Notes under the pieces: model-generated
Told to the model about the DNA's origin: nothing
What the model saw: the letters and a program-made list of their open reading frames with translations, nothing else
Database searches by the model: none
Origin: Clarkia xantiana subsp. parviflora
Taxonomy: Eukaryota > Streptophyta > Magnoliopsida > Myrtales > Onagraceae
DNA: 64,000 nt
Assembly: GCA_036873135.1 (NCBI GenBank)
Contig: JAPTYO010000005.1
Coordinates: 10,704,166-10,768,165, forward strand
Direction: 5' to 3'
Program-made: the position numbers and the translations under genes
Shown here: one piece after another, positions 23,613-35,876 of the stretch
How positions within the stretch are numbered: position 1 is the first letter of the stretch
How the letters are laid out: every line of letters starts with the position of its first letter

Positions 23613-26600
23613 TTAGCAGGAGGGAGGTTGAAGTTTCTTCAGCCGGTGCGCCACTTGCTTCATGGTTGGCCGCGTCGAGAGCGAATCGACGGTGCAGACG
23701 ACTGCCAGGTGTAAAACCTCAACCAGGTCATCATGCGGCCCCACCTCCCACAACCCGGAGGTGAAGAACTCTTTTGCCCGACCCTGCCTCAGCACCATAC
23801 ATGCCCAAGCCACGATATTGAACCCGTTCCCATATGAGGAAAACGATGGATCCAGCACTTTTTTATCCGATAGCAGTTCTAGAAGGACAACTCCGTAACT
23901 GTACACATCGGCCTTGTCTGATACTCGACACGTCATTGCGTATTCCGGTGCGACGTATCCGAATGTCCCGGCAACTCCTGTGGTGGCATGTGTCTCGGAT
24001 GTTCCAAGCAGCCTTGCGAGCCCGAAATCTGATAAATACGCATTGTGGTCATCATCCAACAGAATATTGCTTGGTTTCACGTCCCGGTGGAGGACACGCG
24101 GCACGCATTGGTCGTGGAGGTACGCTAGGGCTCGCGCGACATCGAGGGCGATTTTATGTAAGACCCGCCAGTCGACAGGTCGGGTTGATCGGTCTTGGAT
24201 GAACTTCTCGAGGTTGCCGCCCGGCAAGTAGTTGTAGATCAAGAACATCTCGCTTTCACTCGCGTGGTAGCCAATTAGGGTTACGAGGTTTGGGTGGCGG
24301 AGTCGCCCTAGGGTTTTGATCTCTGCGTGGAATTGCTCGACGCCTTGGAATCGGCCAACCGCGAGCCGCTTTATGGCTAAGAGCAGACCTTGGGAGATCT
24401 CAGCCTTGTAGGTCGCCCCGAATCCTCCGCTTCCAATGCAATTGCTCGAATTAAAAAACGCAGTGGCGCGAACGACTGTCTCATACGTTAACTGGACGCC
24501 GATTTCCTCGAAAACTGTTACCTCCTTCTTGATCGACCCTAACTCCCCCCTCGAGGGCCACCGACGAGTGTAGACAAACAAGATAATCAGCATTAAGAGG
24601 ACTGAGACAATCGCAGAGGCGGATGCGATGGACGCGATCTCGATCGAGTTGAACGAGGTTTTACTGTTGTTCTCGACCGGGGCTCCCACGGGTGACCCCT
24701 CATAGTTTTGTGGGTCCCCTGACTGAACAGATACCGAGTACATGCACGGGCTCGTGAAATGGTTTCCTCGGACAGTGTCGCACTGTAAGAGGTTGTTCAT
24801 TGGCAGCGGCCCCGACAAATTGTTGAAGGAAATATTGAACAATGTCAGCACCGTCGTGTTTGTCAGACCCGACGGAAGCTGTCCTGATAACCTGTTGTTG
24901 TTCAGCAAAAGCTTCTTCAGTTTCTTCAACCTTAATAAACCGCTCGGGATCTCCCCTGAGAGGGAATTCGAGGAAAGATCCAAACATCGCAGAGACTCAA
25001 GCCGGCCGAAGCTAGAAGGGATCGAACCGTTCAATTTATTACCCGCCAATGAAAGATACTCCAAATCCGTAACTCGACCAAGACTCGCCAGAATGGGACC
25101 GGCCAATAAATTCCAACTCAAGTTTAAGGCAACAAGCTGCAGAATCTCGGGGATCGGGCCAGAAATCCGATTTCCAGATGCATCCAGAAGGATATTGGAT
25201 CCACATGATGTTCCCAAACCCGATTGAACAATCTGGCCTGTTATTTGGTTGTAGCTAACATTGACAAAAATCGAATCGAACCCATTGCAGTTTTCGAGTA
25301 TGGTTCCTGAAAATGATCCACTTAGATTGTTCTCACCAGCCAATAATGCATACACAGTTTTCTTCTTCTTGTTACCTATCATGGTGGAGGCAATAGGTAA
25401 GGAAGAAAGGGTTCCATTGAAGGAATTATGTTGGAAATTGTGGAAAAACACGAGGGTATCATCGTCCACAGAGAAGGAGAAACTGACTTCATCTTTACAC
25501 GAAAGAGACCCCAAGTATGCAGCAGAAGGGTTGTAATTTGGAACACAGTTGCTGAGTTGGAAGATCGGGAACGGACCCGAGAGAGAATTTCCACTGACAT
25601 CGAACAGAGACATACACGGCACCTGAATCTTTTCAGAGAGCTTGCCGCTTAGCTTGTTCGAGCTCAAATCGAGGAATGATAACTTACTGCAGGCACTCAA
25701 TTGGGTAGGGACAGTTCCAGTGAAGTAATTCTGCCTTAAATTAACCATTTCCAGATTTAAACCCCAGTTGCTCGGTAGACTGCCCTCGAAATTGGCTCTT
25801 GGGGCCCACAGGATCTTGAGATTAGGCAGGTTGGTGATTTCAACTGGGAGATTCCCTTGGAAGTAGTTGAATTCATCGTTCATGGACTTAAGCTCTTCGA
25901 ATAACATGTTCTTGCTGAAGTTGAAGCCTTGGAGAGGATCGAGTAAGTTGGAGAGGACAAGAATGGATAGATTCGTGCAGTTTCCGAGTTCAACACGTAT
26001 TGAGCCACTGAGGGTGTTTCTTGACACATCCAACACCTCAAGCCTCTGAAGCAGTCCGATTTCAGGTGGAATTCGTTCCTCCAACATGTTCGAATACAGC
26101 AAAAGAGATTTTAACCTTGAACAACTTCCAATGGTGGTCGGAATTTGGCCACCCAAGAAATTGCCTGATAAATCCAAATGCTCAAGTTTCCCACAATTCT
26201 TTCCAATTTCACTGGGAATGGGTCCAGTAAATTGATTGAATGAGAGATACACAGCGTTAAACTGACCAATATATCTTGACAGGCTTCCATTGAGGGAATT
26301 TCCAGCCAAATTCAGGACTTCCAAACTGACCAAATTTGACAAAGAACTAGGCAATTCCCCAGAAATGTTGTTGAAACCTAAATTAAGAACCTGCAAAGAT
26401 TTCAGCCCCAGGAAATGTACTGGCATCGACCCAGAGAAAAGATTTCCTTCCAAATCAAGAACTTGGAGCTTCTGCATACCCCAGATTTCAGATGGCAATT
26501 GACCGTACATTCCATTGAAGGGCAGAGATAAAATTCTGAGCTCCGTGAGCTTAGCAATGGAAGGCGGCAACTTGCCGACTAGTTTCCCATCACTACCGGC

Positions 26601-26939
26601 ACAATTCCTTCTAAACCCATACCCGTAAATTGGAAACTGAGCAGAATCATCACAAAAGAAGAACCTTTCCGTACCTTTGGCCCCATCACCGGTAACATTG
26701 AGGGACGAAACCCTAGAATTGGAGTTGCAGGAAACACCAAACCAAGCGCTGCAGTGGTCGGAGCTCAAATTCCAGCTGGCGAGCAATCCGGAAGGATCGG
26801 AAAGCGAAGTTTTGAGCTCCAGCAGCAGTGATTTGTCCAAATCGTGGGCCGACGCCGCTTCGTGTGAACTAATGGAGCAGACGCAGAAAAGAAGCCACCA
26901 ACTGATGTTAGACGATGATTTCAAAGGGAAGAAGCGCAT
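23613..26939 (-). CDS. RPK2: LRR receptor-like kinase RPK2 (TOAD2-type)
   Basis: A single uninterrupted frame of 1108 residues. Residues 1-31 form a hydrophobic signal peptide. An LRR N-cap follows ([30 protein letters not shown]), then the family's insertion before the repeats and about twenty leucine-rich repeats, broken by an island near residues 470-540. A transmembrane segment lies at about 768-791, followed by basic RRW. The kinase domain begins near 834: glycine loop GSGGFGATY, catalytic Lys about 857, HRDVKPSN with Asp about 953, DFG at about 971, activation segment [14 protein letters not shown]. All catalytic residues are present and it is an RD kinase. Known RPK2 proteins act at the plasma membrane in CLE-peptide/meristem signalling, embryo patterning and anther development; Arabidopsis RPK2 is slightly longer (about 1150). 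Absence of introns fits the family. It is flanked by transposons on both sides. Confidence 0.92.
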   Translation of the reverse strand: MRFFPLKSSSNISWWLLFCVCSISSHEAASAHDLDKSLLLELKTSLSDPSGLLASWNLSSDHCSAWFGVSCNSNSRVSSLNVTGDGAKGTERFFFCDDSAQFPIYGYGFRRNCAGSDGKLVGKLPPSIAKLTELRILSLPFNGMYGQLPSEIWGMQKLQVLDLEGNLFSGSMPVHFLGLKSLQVLNLGFNNISGELPSSLSNLVSLEVLNLAGNSLNGSLSRYIGQFNAVYLSFNQFTGPIPSEIGKNCGKLEHLDLSGNFLGGQIPTTIGSCSRLKSLLLYSNMLEERIPPEIGLLQRLEVLDVSRNTLSGSIRVELGNCTNLSILVLSNLLDPLQGFNFSKNMLFEELKSMNDEFNYFQGNLPVEITNLPNLKILWAPRANFEGSLPSNWGLNLEMVNLRQNYFTGTVPTQLSACSKLSFLDLSSNKLSGKLSEKIQVPCMSLFDVSGNSLSGPFPIFQLSNCVPNYNPSAAYLGSLSCKDEVSFSFSVDDDTLVFFHNFQHNSFNGTLSSLPIASTMIGNKKKKTVYALLAGENNLSGSFSGTILENCNGFDSIFVNVSYNQITGQIVQSGLGTSCGSNILLDASGNRISGPIPEILQLVALNLSWNLLAGPILASLGRVTDLEYLSLAGNKLNGSIPSSFGRLESLRCLDLSSNSLSGEIPSGLLRLKKLKKLLLNNNRLSGQLPSGLTNTTVLTLFNISFNNLSGPLPMNNLLQCDTVRGNHFTSPCMYSVSVQSGDPQNYEGSPVGAPVENNSKTSFNSIEIASIASASAIVSVLLMLIILFVYTRRWPSRGELGSIKKEVTVFEEIGVQLTYETVVRATAFFNSSNCIGSGGFGATYKAEISQGLLLAIKRLAVGRFQGVEQFHAEIKTLGRLRHPNLVTLIGYHASESEMFLIYNYLPGGNLEKFIQDRSTRPVDWRVLHKIALDVARALAYLHDQCVPRVLHRDVKPSNILLDDDHNAYLSDFGLARLLGTSETHATTGVAGTFGYVAPEYAMTCRVSDKADVYSYGVVLLELLSDKKVLDPSFSSYGNGFNIVAWACMVLRQGRAKEFFTSGLWEVGPHDDLVEVLHLAVVCTVDSLSTRPTMKQVAHRLKKLQPPSC

Positions 26940-27791
26940 CGTAGAAGAAAGAATCCTAATGAGGAGGAGGGTTCAAGAATTGAGGTGACAAGCCCTCGAA
27001 CCCTCGTCGTGAAGCCAGAGGTGGTGTACCCTAGTTTCTATTCTAGAGAGAGAAAGAGAAAGGAGGAGAGTCCAACTGTGGTCATTGAGAAAACGCGTTT
27101 TTGTATTTCTGGTTCGTTCTTCTTTCTGCTTCCTCTTCTTCAGTCTTTGCACTGTTTCTTTTTTCCTTCTTTATTTATTATTATTATTATATTTTACATT
27201 AATAAAAAAAATTATTATATTTGCCAAAAAGAAAAGGCAAAGAGATTATTGCATTTGTTTGTATATATTATTATATGCTAAAATTTAAATTTTCGTGATC
27301 AATTATATATATTTCTGTGATAATTACGATTGAGTTTTTTTTTTTTTGTATCAATGAGTTTGAAGTCCAGACTTTTCAAACAAAAACAATAATTCCAGAC
27401 GACGACATCAGTTGGTTGTGGCCTTGTGCCTTGTGGGGTCTGTTGCCGGTCGATGAATGCATCAGCCAGTAGTTGATTATAAAAAAAAATCAGCCAGTAG
27501 TTAGAAAAAAAAAGAGCATATTAATGTGAGCTAATGAAAAATAAAGGCCATCTCTTCTTTTATTCTCAAAGAAAAATAAATAAAGAAGTATTATGTTAGA
27601 AAAGGAATAGAGAGAAAAGTCTACTAACCATTCACAATACATAATCTCAATTTATATCTCATTGTATATCCTAATTAAAATATTATATAAAGTGAAAATA
27701 TTTTAAAGTTGTTTATTACTACCTAAGTGGCGTCTATCATTTTTAACATCAATTCGGGCATGTTGGAACTTAAAGCTTGGCTTCTGTCAGC
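26940..27791 (-). promoter_or_regulatory. Upstream region of RPK2
   Basis: A GA/CT-rich tract (27043-27070) and poly-pyrimidine runs lie 100-250 bp before the start codon, as is common in plant leaders. Further up it is AT-rich. No clear TATA box can be assigned and no other gene is seen. The border with the retroelement near 27790 is not sharp. Confidence 0.35.
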
Positions 27792-29283
27792 TTATCTAGT
27801 TACGCCTAGGTCGACACCTACAAGATGAAAAGTGTGGGGTTGTACCCCACGATACCTCCCATCGTTCATGCATGCGTTTCGATCTGCTCCGATAATTCTC
27901 CTGATCGAATAAGTCATCTTCGAAGTTAAAAGGTCGACCAAAGAAGCCGACAGGATCATCCGGTCCGGCCATGGTGGCACTCCGAGCTGATTCCAGACTT
28001 CCTTCACTTTCATAAACCTCCTTAGGACTTTTTGCAGACTCCTTGTCCTACGCCATAAGTTCCGGTGACTTTTTCTTGGAGGAAGCAACGACTTTCCCCT
28101 TTTCCAGGGCAGTAACTGCCTTAGGGAGAGCGACACATTTTCCCTTGTCGGACTTGGCATCCACCTTCTTTTTGGAACCTGCAATTGAAAATCAAAATAA
28201 CGAGGGAAGAGTATCCTTAGAGCATGATACAATAAAAGACATATTTAGACAACAGAGGTAAAGTATATTGTTACCACTAGAAGGCCGGGAACCAGAGGCT
28301 TCATGCTGAGAGAAGCGAGCTTTCTTCAATTTAGGACCAGATGAAGCGCCATCAGTAGGTGCTCCAGAGGGCTTCGAAGTAACATCTGTCGGATTTCCTT
28401 TATCTGCAATAGATTTCGCCTTTCGTTTTTTCCTAGCAGCCTCCTGCGGTATGAAATCATCAGCAATCCCTCCTACGCAGGAAATAAGAGTGGATTAGAG
28501 TAATAGAAATCATACCGAAGAAGTAGGTAATAAAGCTCAAATGCTCGCTCTAGATAAAGAGTCTTCGTCAGTTAATTGGGAATCATAGGGAGTAAAATCA
28601 GGAGAACTGTGAAAGGCATGGATAATAGACAAAGTCTTCTTCTCCGCAGAGGACAACTCGTGATAAAGAACCGAATCTTCCCGGAAACGAGGACGAATTT
28701 TCCAAGGCACACCACCATCCTCACAAATGAAATAGTATTCCTTCCACTTCGGATTGTCATTCAGATGCTTGAGAACGAGATACTCACCCGAAGTCCAAAA
28801 AAGCGGTGGAGCCTTCATCCGAGTGTTCAACCTATCCGTGAATGTAGGAAGACGACAATATACTGTACCTACTTACTATTACTATGGGTAGTGAATTTGT
28901 GAAAGAGTCGGAACAAATTCAAGGAATATTTCTAGGAATGAGTCGCACAAAGTATACGAAAGCCTACCCACATCCTAATAGCATGAGGAGTCAATTGAGT
29001 AGGAGCTACTCCCCAATAAGAACATTCCTCTAGGAGCTCAGAACAATAAGGAAAACAAAGTCATGCATGGATTTGGGCTAAGTAAAAAACAGATTCTCCT
29101 TCACGAGGTTCGGTGATAGGTTCTTCACCTCAAGGATATTTGACTTCAACAGGGTTTCGACATTTAAGAGTACCGTCAACATTCAAAAGCTCCACAGCCT
29201 CTTCATAATTCACACTAACAAGCCTGTTTCATTTCAAATCCGGGGGAATGAAAAAGTTCTTAGAGGAAAAAGACTCACCCATG
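27792..29283 (-). pseudogene. Antisense ORF resembling the plant 'putative gypsy-type transposon' domain
   Basis: From ATG at 29283 the minus strand reads an MGESFSSKNFFIPPDLK start, YEEAVELLNVDG, then APTQLTPHAIRMWVGFRILC, and later MKAPPLFWTSGEYLVLKHLN with KWKEYYFICEDGGVPWKIRP (28740-28830). The motif pattern (LTPNA...VGF.ILC, then a K-W-K-x-x-Y/F-F-F segment) is that of a plant mobile-element domain seen in transposon-linked ORFs. A Lys/Glu/Ser-rich tail lies at about 27830-28480. At least four stops and frame changes break it. Its function in intact elements is not known. It lies antisense to the LTR downstream, which argues for the antisense ORF of a Tat retroelement; a stand-alone degenerate transposon gene is the alternative. 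Confidence 0.5.
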
Positions 29284-30627
29284 GTCTTACTATATAGTAA
29301 GAAGCCAATGAAAAAATAGAAAGGTTTACGGTGTCGCCTCGATAAAAAATTTGATGAACGGTCTCTTGCACCTCCGGTGTGATGAAACTTCAGACTTAGC
29401 TTGACGAAGGCGTTACTCCCAACCTACAACACCCAACAAAATTTGCTAAGACATATAAAAATTCGTTTATCTTTTGGATTTACTATATATAACGTCTATG
29501 TTACTTCGCAAAATTTTGCTCGGGGGCATAGTCCTCACAACTTTACAAATGGTTCGAGAGTAACTAAACATGTGCAACCATATATTCAAACTTATGACTA
29601 CACAATGGAAGTTGTAACTTTTAGACAATCCAATAACTAAACACTCATAGGGGTGGTAATACGTTCAATTTCAAGCATACAACTATACATGTTTCATACA
29701 TCAAGATAGGGCATCAAGATATGTCATCAATTAAAAGAAAATTTAGGAGTAGAAAGGGTTTACCTATGACGAAGTCGAACAGTCTCGCAATTCCGGACGA
29801 TCCCGACTTAGAAGGTGCGGGAGTATCGGACGAGATGTGGTATGAACGACCTCGATTTACGGAGGACCTCTCCAATAATCAAACGGCCCGCCAATAATCG
29901 ATCCCTCAGTCCCGGATGATGCGCTATGGAATGGACGACCTCTGACGACTCGAGAGGAGTAGAGATGGGCGACCTCCCAAAGATAGACAACCCTCAGTCG
30001 GACGACCACCCAGCAAGACGACTCCCACGCTATGACGACGGAACCTCTCAGGCGGACGACCCCCCAGCGGCAGCTCCTTCGCTGGGACGACTCCCACGCT
30101 ATGACGACAGAACCACCAGGCGGACCCCCCATCGGCAGCTCCTTCGGTGGGACGACCTCCACGCAGCGATGACGGCACCACCAAGCGAGGTCGACAACGG
30201 CTGTCACTCCGTCCGACCTTCTCTCTTTCACCCCTCCTCATCTTCACTCAAATGGGAGCGCCTATCTAGAGAGAAAAGAGAGTAATTTTGTGAAGAGTGG
30301 TGAAAGTGAATGGAGGCAAATTAAAAAAGGGTATATATATATATCCTTCAGGTTGGAGATGTGGCTAGGGTTTTAATGTAGACCATTGGATTTTCCCCAT
30401 CTAAAGGATAAGAACAAAGTGAAAAACCCTCATATATATCTACATGAACAGATACTACAATACGTGAAAGTTTCTAAAAAAGGAACGACATATCAAAAAA
30501 TTATCGTATATTTTTATACACTTATATCGGGAAAGATAGAATATATTGAAGATATTTGATGAATTTGGATTTTCGTTACAGGATAGAGCCTAATGCAGAC
30601 AAAGTCTACATCAGCCTCGGGGGCAAG

Positions 30628-31355
30628 TGATGCATGTCGCTCTAAGAACCGGAAAGTAATCTCCGATAATCGGTCCAAGTGACCCTTTAGATGGTCGAAG
30701 ACAAGAAACAAGCCCTCTCCTCCGAGAGGGAGACGGCCCTCTCCTCGGAGAGGGGATCGTCTTCTCTCCACAGAGAGGGAGACGATCATCTCCTTGGAGA
30801 AGGGATCGTCTCCTCTCTATAAGGAAAAGAAGACAAATCCCTCCGTGTAGGAGGAATCGTCCCTTCTCCGCAGAACAAGAAACGACTATCTCCATAAGGA
30901 GAATGAGTCATCTCGTCTTCTCTGTTTATAAAATGAAGATTATCTCCTCGTATAAGAAATTAACGAAGGACCAACTGGACATAAGGGTTCGGGTTCTCAT
31001 CTTCCCCAAGTAGAAGAATGAAGAAGCCTCATTGACCCGAAATTAAATAAGTGATCCCCTCTCCAAAAAGGAAAGTGTGCATATACAACTTTCCATACTA
31101 AGGTATCGGTGCATCATAAATGCATGGGCCAGTTTCCATATAGGTCATTCCCTATAAATATAAGTTCATATATCTTCTCATTTTTTACGTTTTGATTTAA
31201 ATTACAATACATATCAGTTCTTAGACATCATATTCTGAGTTCTGACTTAAGTTTCAGAGGGGGATTACCGGGCACAAGCCTGGTTTGTCCCTTAGTGCAG
31301 GGTCGGACGCGCAGACGGTCGCGTTCGAGCTTCAACCGGAGATCAAAACCCAACA
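30628..31355 (+). repeat. LTR (728 bp) of the antisense-ORF retroelement
   Basis: It starts TGATGCATGTCG after a purine-rich tract and ends ACCCAACA. The U3 part (30705-30905) has several short repeats built from CTCTCC...GAGAGGG and ATCGTC words. A TATA box TATAAATA is at 31153-31160. Beyond it, CAGAGGGGGATTACCGGGC...GTCCCTTAGTGCAGG (31256-31303) is like the R-U5 region of plant gypsy LTRs. Confidence 0.7.
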
Positions 31356-32041
31356 GTATATATAATGATAATGCAGATTATATAACTCAAACTGAAGAAT
31401 GCTACATCAAATGAGACATGACGAAACAAATTTTCATCAAGTTATTCTCCCACCCACGATCTTAATAAGAAATGTGACATTATCATCAAACAATTTTGTT
31501 CCGGTGGTTATCTTGTGGATCTTTTCATGGAGACTTTATTGTGTGCGACATTTGGAAATTTGGTGAACAATAGTGGATTGCGACGACTTAAATATAATAT
31601 GTGATGTCGACATTAAGGGGAGAATCTATAACGATGCACTATTTTTCCCTTAGTTTTGTCCCACTAGGTTTTCATGGTAAAGTTTTAAATGAGGCAGTCT
31701 ACAAATGGATCTATGATTGTGTACTTTTTTTTCTTCACTATATTTTTATCTCATGGGTTTTCTTTAACGAGACATAGTTCTCTTATAAACATACAAATGG
31801 AGTATTAAATACAATATATACTCTATCACAAATACATATTTATTGTATTATTTATGTACGCTCATTAAGTTGTATATAGTCTTTCATTTTCTACAACTAT
31901 GTAATGCATATATAAACGGCTTATATCTAAGAGAATAAAACCATCATTAAGTTATCTATTCTATTACCTCTTTAGTTTCATAACAGTTATTAAAAAATCA
32001 ATAATGAAGTAGTTATGTTTTTTAGTATACATTTATTAATA
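31356..32041. other. AT-rich intergenic DNA, nothing recognised
   Basis: No open frame of interest, no terminal repeats and no RNA-gene-like sequence were seen. Confidence 0.4.
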
Positions 32042-32715
32042 GGTTAAATGTATTTTTATACAACATGTTTGACCGAATGTGGCTTTAGGTACAATATGTA
32101 TTTTTTTTGTATACTTTTGGTACCAAAGTTGTTGGCTTTTGGTACATCCGTAAGTTGACCGTTAGTTTGACTGTTAAATGGCACATGAAATTCACGTGAT
32201 CCACCCTAAACTTTTGATTTTGTTCAATTTAATGCCTCAAATACATCTCTAACTTTTATTTTGTTTAATTTAGTCCTAAAACTTTAAAATTGAACCCAAT
32301 CGAACTAATTTAACACATTTGAGCTACCCATACCTAGCCTTGGGCTAGATCTGACACTGTGTCGGGGTCGCTGGACCCATCCAACCCTAACCCAGTTGAC
32401 CCCGACCCAGGTTTGGACCCAGCCCTGGGCTAGGTCCAGCTAGGTTAATTGAGTTCAATTAGGTTCGATTTTGAAATTTTAGGACTAAATTAAAAAAAAA
32501 AAAGTTAGGAATGTATTTGAGGGAATAAATTAAACAAAATCAAAAGTTTAGGGTGGTTCACGTGACTTGCACATACTATTTAACGGTCAAAACTAACGAT
32601 GGACTAAAAGCCAACAAAGTTCAAACATTTGGTATTAAAAGTTTAAAAAAAAAAACATAATTGTATTAAAAAGTACATTCAGCCGAACATAATTATATGA
32701 AAAGTAAATTTAGCC
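32042..32715. mobile_element. Foldback element with long inverted arms
   Basis: The left end (GGTTAAATGTATTTTTATAC...GACCGAATG) pairs with the complement of the right end (GGCTAAATTTACTTTTCATA...CGGCTGAATG). Pairing continues inward for about 250-300 bp per arm with mismatches, for example TTTTGATTTTGTTCAATTTA at 32213 with its complement near 32535. The middle holds TTGGACCCAGCC words. No transposase is encoded. The flanks are only loosely alike (TTTATTAAT and TTTATTTAA), so the superfamily is not assigned; a Mutator-like foldback is plausible. Confidence 0.7.
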
Positions 32716-32991
32716 CTTTATTTAATTAAAAAAAAATCTGTTAAAAGGTCAGTTAATATAAATTATCATTTAAACAGAATCATGTATAACAGGTGGGAGT
32801 GGGGGATTAGAATAAGTAGTAAAAACGATGATGGTTGTGCAGTAAGCAGTAATCAAAGGTGATACAAAATAAATGAGTTATGAGAAATAAGTTTTGAATT
32901 GATTGATCCTTGTAAAAATCTCAACACAGAATTGAATCTGGAAAAAGAATGGTCTAACAAGGAAAAATTGGAAGGTTGTTGAGTGAGTGAG

Positions 32992-33246
32992 TCACTTGAG
33001 AGACATGGAACATCGGAAGGAGCAGCAGGAGAAGCAGCAAAACCAACTTGTTAGCGTCCTCGTCTTGGGCGGTGGTGGTGGTGGAGGAGGACTCGATTTC
33101 TTCCGCTCTGGTTGCTTGGAGGATTGTTGCTGTGGCCGCGTATTTTCCACCTGCTTTACTGCTGCTCCTCGCTCGCTCTTGTTGGATGCATTTTTGGTGT
33201 CCTGGCTTATCAATCTGCAAATCAACACATAATTAATTATTCAGCA

Positions 33247-33286
<40 letters not shown>

Positions 33287-33968
33287 AATCAAGATGATTC
33301 CCTAATTAATGAACTCACATTGGGAATGCGAAAGAACTGTTGCTAGCGGCACTTCCATCGGAGACTCGAACTGAGTTCCTAAGATCATCACCTCCACCTC
33401 CTACTATTTTGGGCTTACAAGGGTCCAAATCAACAACAACCTTCTTCTCCTTAGGTGACGGGGACCCCTTAATTATCTCTTCTTCTTCTTCTTCTTCTTC
33501 TCCGCTCTCCCTCTCAACCGCCGCACCCTCAGCCACAGGTGGCAACGAGATGGGCAGGTTAAATACCTCGTCAAGCTTCATTAACTCTCCCGATTTGTAC
33601 AATAAGAAGCCTTGATCTCTTGAGAAGCTATTATTATTCCCCATCGTAATACTAAACAATGACTCATTTGAAGCCACGCTCCAATCGTTCCCCGGCGTAC
33701 TGTTGAAAATCGACGACGGTATTCGGTTCGGGTCGTAGCCCACCCCTGAAGAAGAATGAGGCGATAAGTCGAGGGAAGTTGTGTCCGAGTTGGCCACATC
33801 ATTTTCGGTGATGGTCGATTCCGACTGGTTCGACAAATCCGATGATGTTGATGATGACGATGCGGAGCTAACTTCTCTTTCCAGCACATGAGTCTCGTTG
33901 CATGCCGAATTAAACCGCACCTTTTGGTGCCTATGGGTCTTCTTTGTTTCGCCTTCTCCGTCTCCCAT
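32992..33968 (-). CDS. Uncharacterised plant protein with SNESLFSI motif and Cys-rich tail
   Basis: Two exons (33319-33968 and 32992-33214), joined at GT-AG borders in phase 2, give 290 residues from ATG 33968. The protein has a basic N-terminus, a Ser-rich stretch (33-75), the segment DWSVASNESLFSITMGNNNS with FSRDQG (95-120), LYKSGELMK (123-131), an eight-Glu run (157-164), SSFAFPIL across the exon junction (211-218), an eight-Pro run (259-266) and the tail WFCCFSCCSFRC (275-286). I recognise the combination (SNESLFSI, SFAFPI, WF-C-FSCC end) as shared by unnamed plant proteins but know of no function. The Cys cluster at the end could be a lipid-attachment or metal-binding site; this is a guess. 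No signal peptide or membrane segment is seen. A 94-bp intron with an (AT)n tract separates the exons. Confidence 0.75.
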
Positions 33969-34504
33969 CGCCGTCGATCGTGCCGACAAAATCTTCCAAT
34001 ATCGACCCGATCAACTCTACTCAAAATCCAACAAAAGTTAATAAAACTCATTTTAGCACACATGTTCGTAAATATTTCATTACGTAGAAAAAAAAAAAAC
34101 AAACCCGATTGAATGGAAGACTAACCTGAGACCCAACCAAAAATCCGGTTGAGACCTTGTCGGTTTCGACCTTTTGGAGTTGAATAAGGTAACCAAATTC
34201 CGACTAAATGGGAGTCAAGAAGACATGGAAGAAACGCATGATATCTTCAAGGGAGATTCTATCTAATGAGAAACAAGAAAAACAAAAACTAGCTAGGGTT
34301 TTCTGTTAGGTTTACAGTAGACGGGTCAATGGAAATGAAGGCGTAGAGATGATTTCGGTTTCCATGGGGAAGCCGAGTTGGCAGATAGATAGATGTTCCA
34401 TTGTCAAACATAGTAAACGCTTATTAACTGCTTGTTTCTTAAACTTGGTTATTAGAATTAAGCTTTTTTATTTATTTATTTATTTTTCTATCAACCTTTT
34501 CATA
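33969..34504 (-). promoter_or_regulatory. Upstream region of the unnamed gene
   Basis: The first in-frame ATG is 33968, so this segment should hold the 5' leader and promoter. No clear TATA box can be assigned. The CACTA-type fragment begins at its far end, about 540 bp from the start codon. Confidence 0.35.
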
Positions 34505-34941
34505 GTTGGTTTGAAATCTATCGTGACGTTTTCAAGCGTCGTAATCTGCATCACGTGGTGACGTTTTTTTTTTAGTTGCAATTTGCATTATATAGCGACG
34601 CTTCTGAGCGTTCCAATTTTCATTATATGGTGACGCTTTTGACTGTTGCAATTTGCATCATATGGCGACGCTTTTGAGCGTTGCAATTTGCATTATATGA
34701 TGATGCTTCTGAGCATTGCAATTTGCATTATATGGCGATGCTTCTGAGCGTTGCAGTTAGTATCACGTTGCGACGCTTCTTAACGTAGCAGTTTGAATCA
34801 CGTGGCGATGCTTCTTAGCAGAGTTTATTACGACGGTGATCGAAAACGACTGATCAATTTGCGTCGCTAGCTTCATAGCTACATAATTTAGTGTCGCAAC
34901 AAGTCAATTTAAAGTTGCAACAATCCATTTTTCTTATAGTG
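34505..34941. mobile_element. Terminus of a CACTA-type transposon with subterminal repeats
   Basis: The right end reads CCATTTTTCTTATAGTG (34925-34941), the complement of a CACTATAAGAAAAATGG terminus typical of CACTA elements. Just inside, from about 34515 to 34830, a 35-bp unit of the form GACGCTTTTGAGCGTTGCAA...CATTATATG recurs about seven times with variation. CACTA transposases bind such subterminal repeats. No opposite CACTA end was found nearby, so this seems to be one end only. Confidence 0.65.
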
Positions 34942-35688
34942 TTATTACTGCAGTTACAATATCTGTCGTCCTTTAACTTTATCAAATTCTCGTTGTGATC
35001 CTTATATTTTAGGTTTAGTTTACTATCGTCCCGTCTTAATTTTTTTCGAATGTTACAAAATAATCAGAAATTAGAAGTTTAGTATATTGCATACTGTGGT
35101 ATAGTTTGCCATACTTTATAATCGAAATCCGAAATATATGGATATATCCATTTCCTATCAAATCAAAGGAAATCCTTTCTTTCATCGGATCATATCATTT
35201 ATGTTAGAAAGTCATTTTTAAACATATTAGTCCTGTCTTTTCTTATGTCTCGGATTGAAACAAATTACTACAATTCGTCATCTCCTACGGATCAGTCGAC
35301 ATTTTTCACAAATTTTACAAACGGATGCCCGTATTTTCATAATTGTCGCTCCTTAACTTAATTCTAAATATACTTATTGGAAGGAAATATATATTTTTAT
35401 AACAATTATATATATATCGATAATAATGTGAATATATTAGTTTAATAATGGTAGTTACAGTATTTGTAAAATTATTGGGTATATAAGTAAACTCTATATT
35501 CCAAATAACCGTATTTAATTATATATTTGTATAATATAAATATATTGAGGGCTCTGAGTTATACGAACATGCTTAAGTATCATGTTTATTCGTGTTAGAG
35601 TTATTTTGATACTATACTTTATTTTTCATGTCAATCAGGAATTTGAAGAAAAAATATATAGTAGTTACCACCCCAGAAATTGTCACGA
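34942..35688. other. AT-rich intergenic DNA before the duplicated block
   Basis: No gene or terminal repeat was recognised. At 35689 the sequence becomes homologous to 61124 onwards. Confidence 0.4.
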
Positions 35689-35876
35689 CAGAAAATTGTC
35701 AGCTACAGCTAGCTATATAGGGTATTTTTGGAAATTATGGTGAAAGTTGAGAGTAGTGACAAAAAAGATAGTAGAGGTTGAGGTTAGTCTATCTATGTTA
35801 TCTTCTTCTATCTACTTCATTCATCCATTGCTCACTAGTAAGAAGACGTAGCTAACTAGGAAGAGCTGCTAATTCA

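Larger units (their letters stand above)
27792..31355 (+). mobile_element. 3' part of an LTR retroelement with an antisense ORF
   Basis: A purine-rich tract (GCCTCGGGGGCAAG, 30614-30627) directly precedes an LTR with TG...CA ends (30628-31355), so the element is on the plus strand. The preceding 2.8 kb holds no gag or pol but carries a degenerate ORF on the opposite strand. Tat-type gypsy elements of the Retand/Grande kind are known to carry an antisense ORF between pol and 3' LTR, so this fits a 3' remnant of such an element. The left border is uncertain. Degenerate GACGAC-rich repeats lie at about 29935-30190. Confidence 0.6.

Noticed and set aside
23662..26988. Several plus-strand open frames opposite RPK2
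   Set aside because: All are antisense shadows of a conserved receptor-kinase frame.
33048..33236. Plus-strand open frames over the second exon of the unnamed gene
   Set aside because: Mirror images of the Pro-run and Cys-rich tail; the minus-strand exon joins in frame with splice sites.
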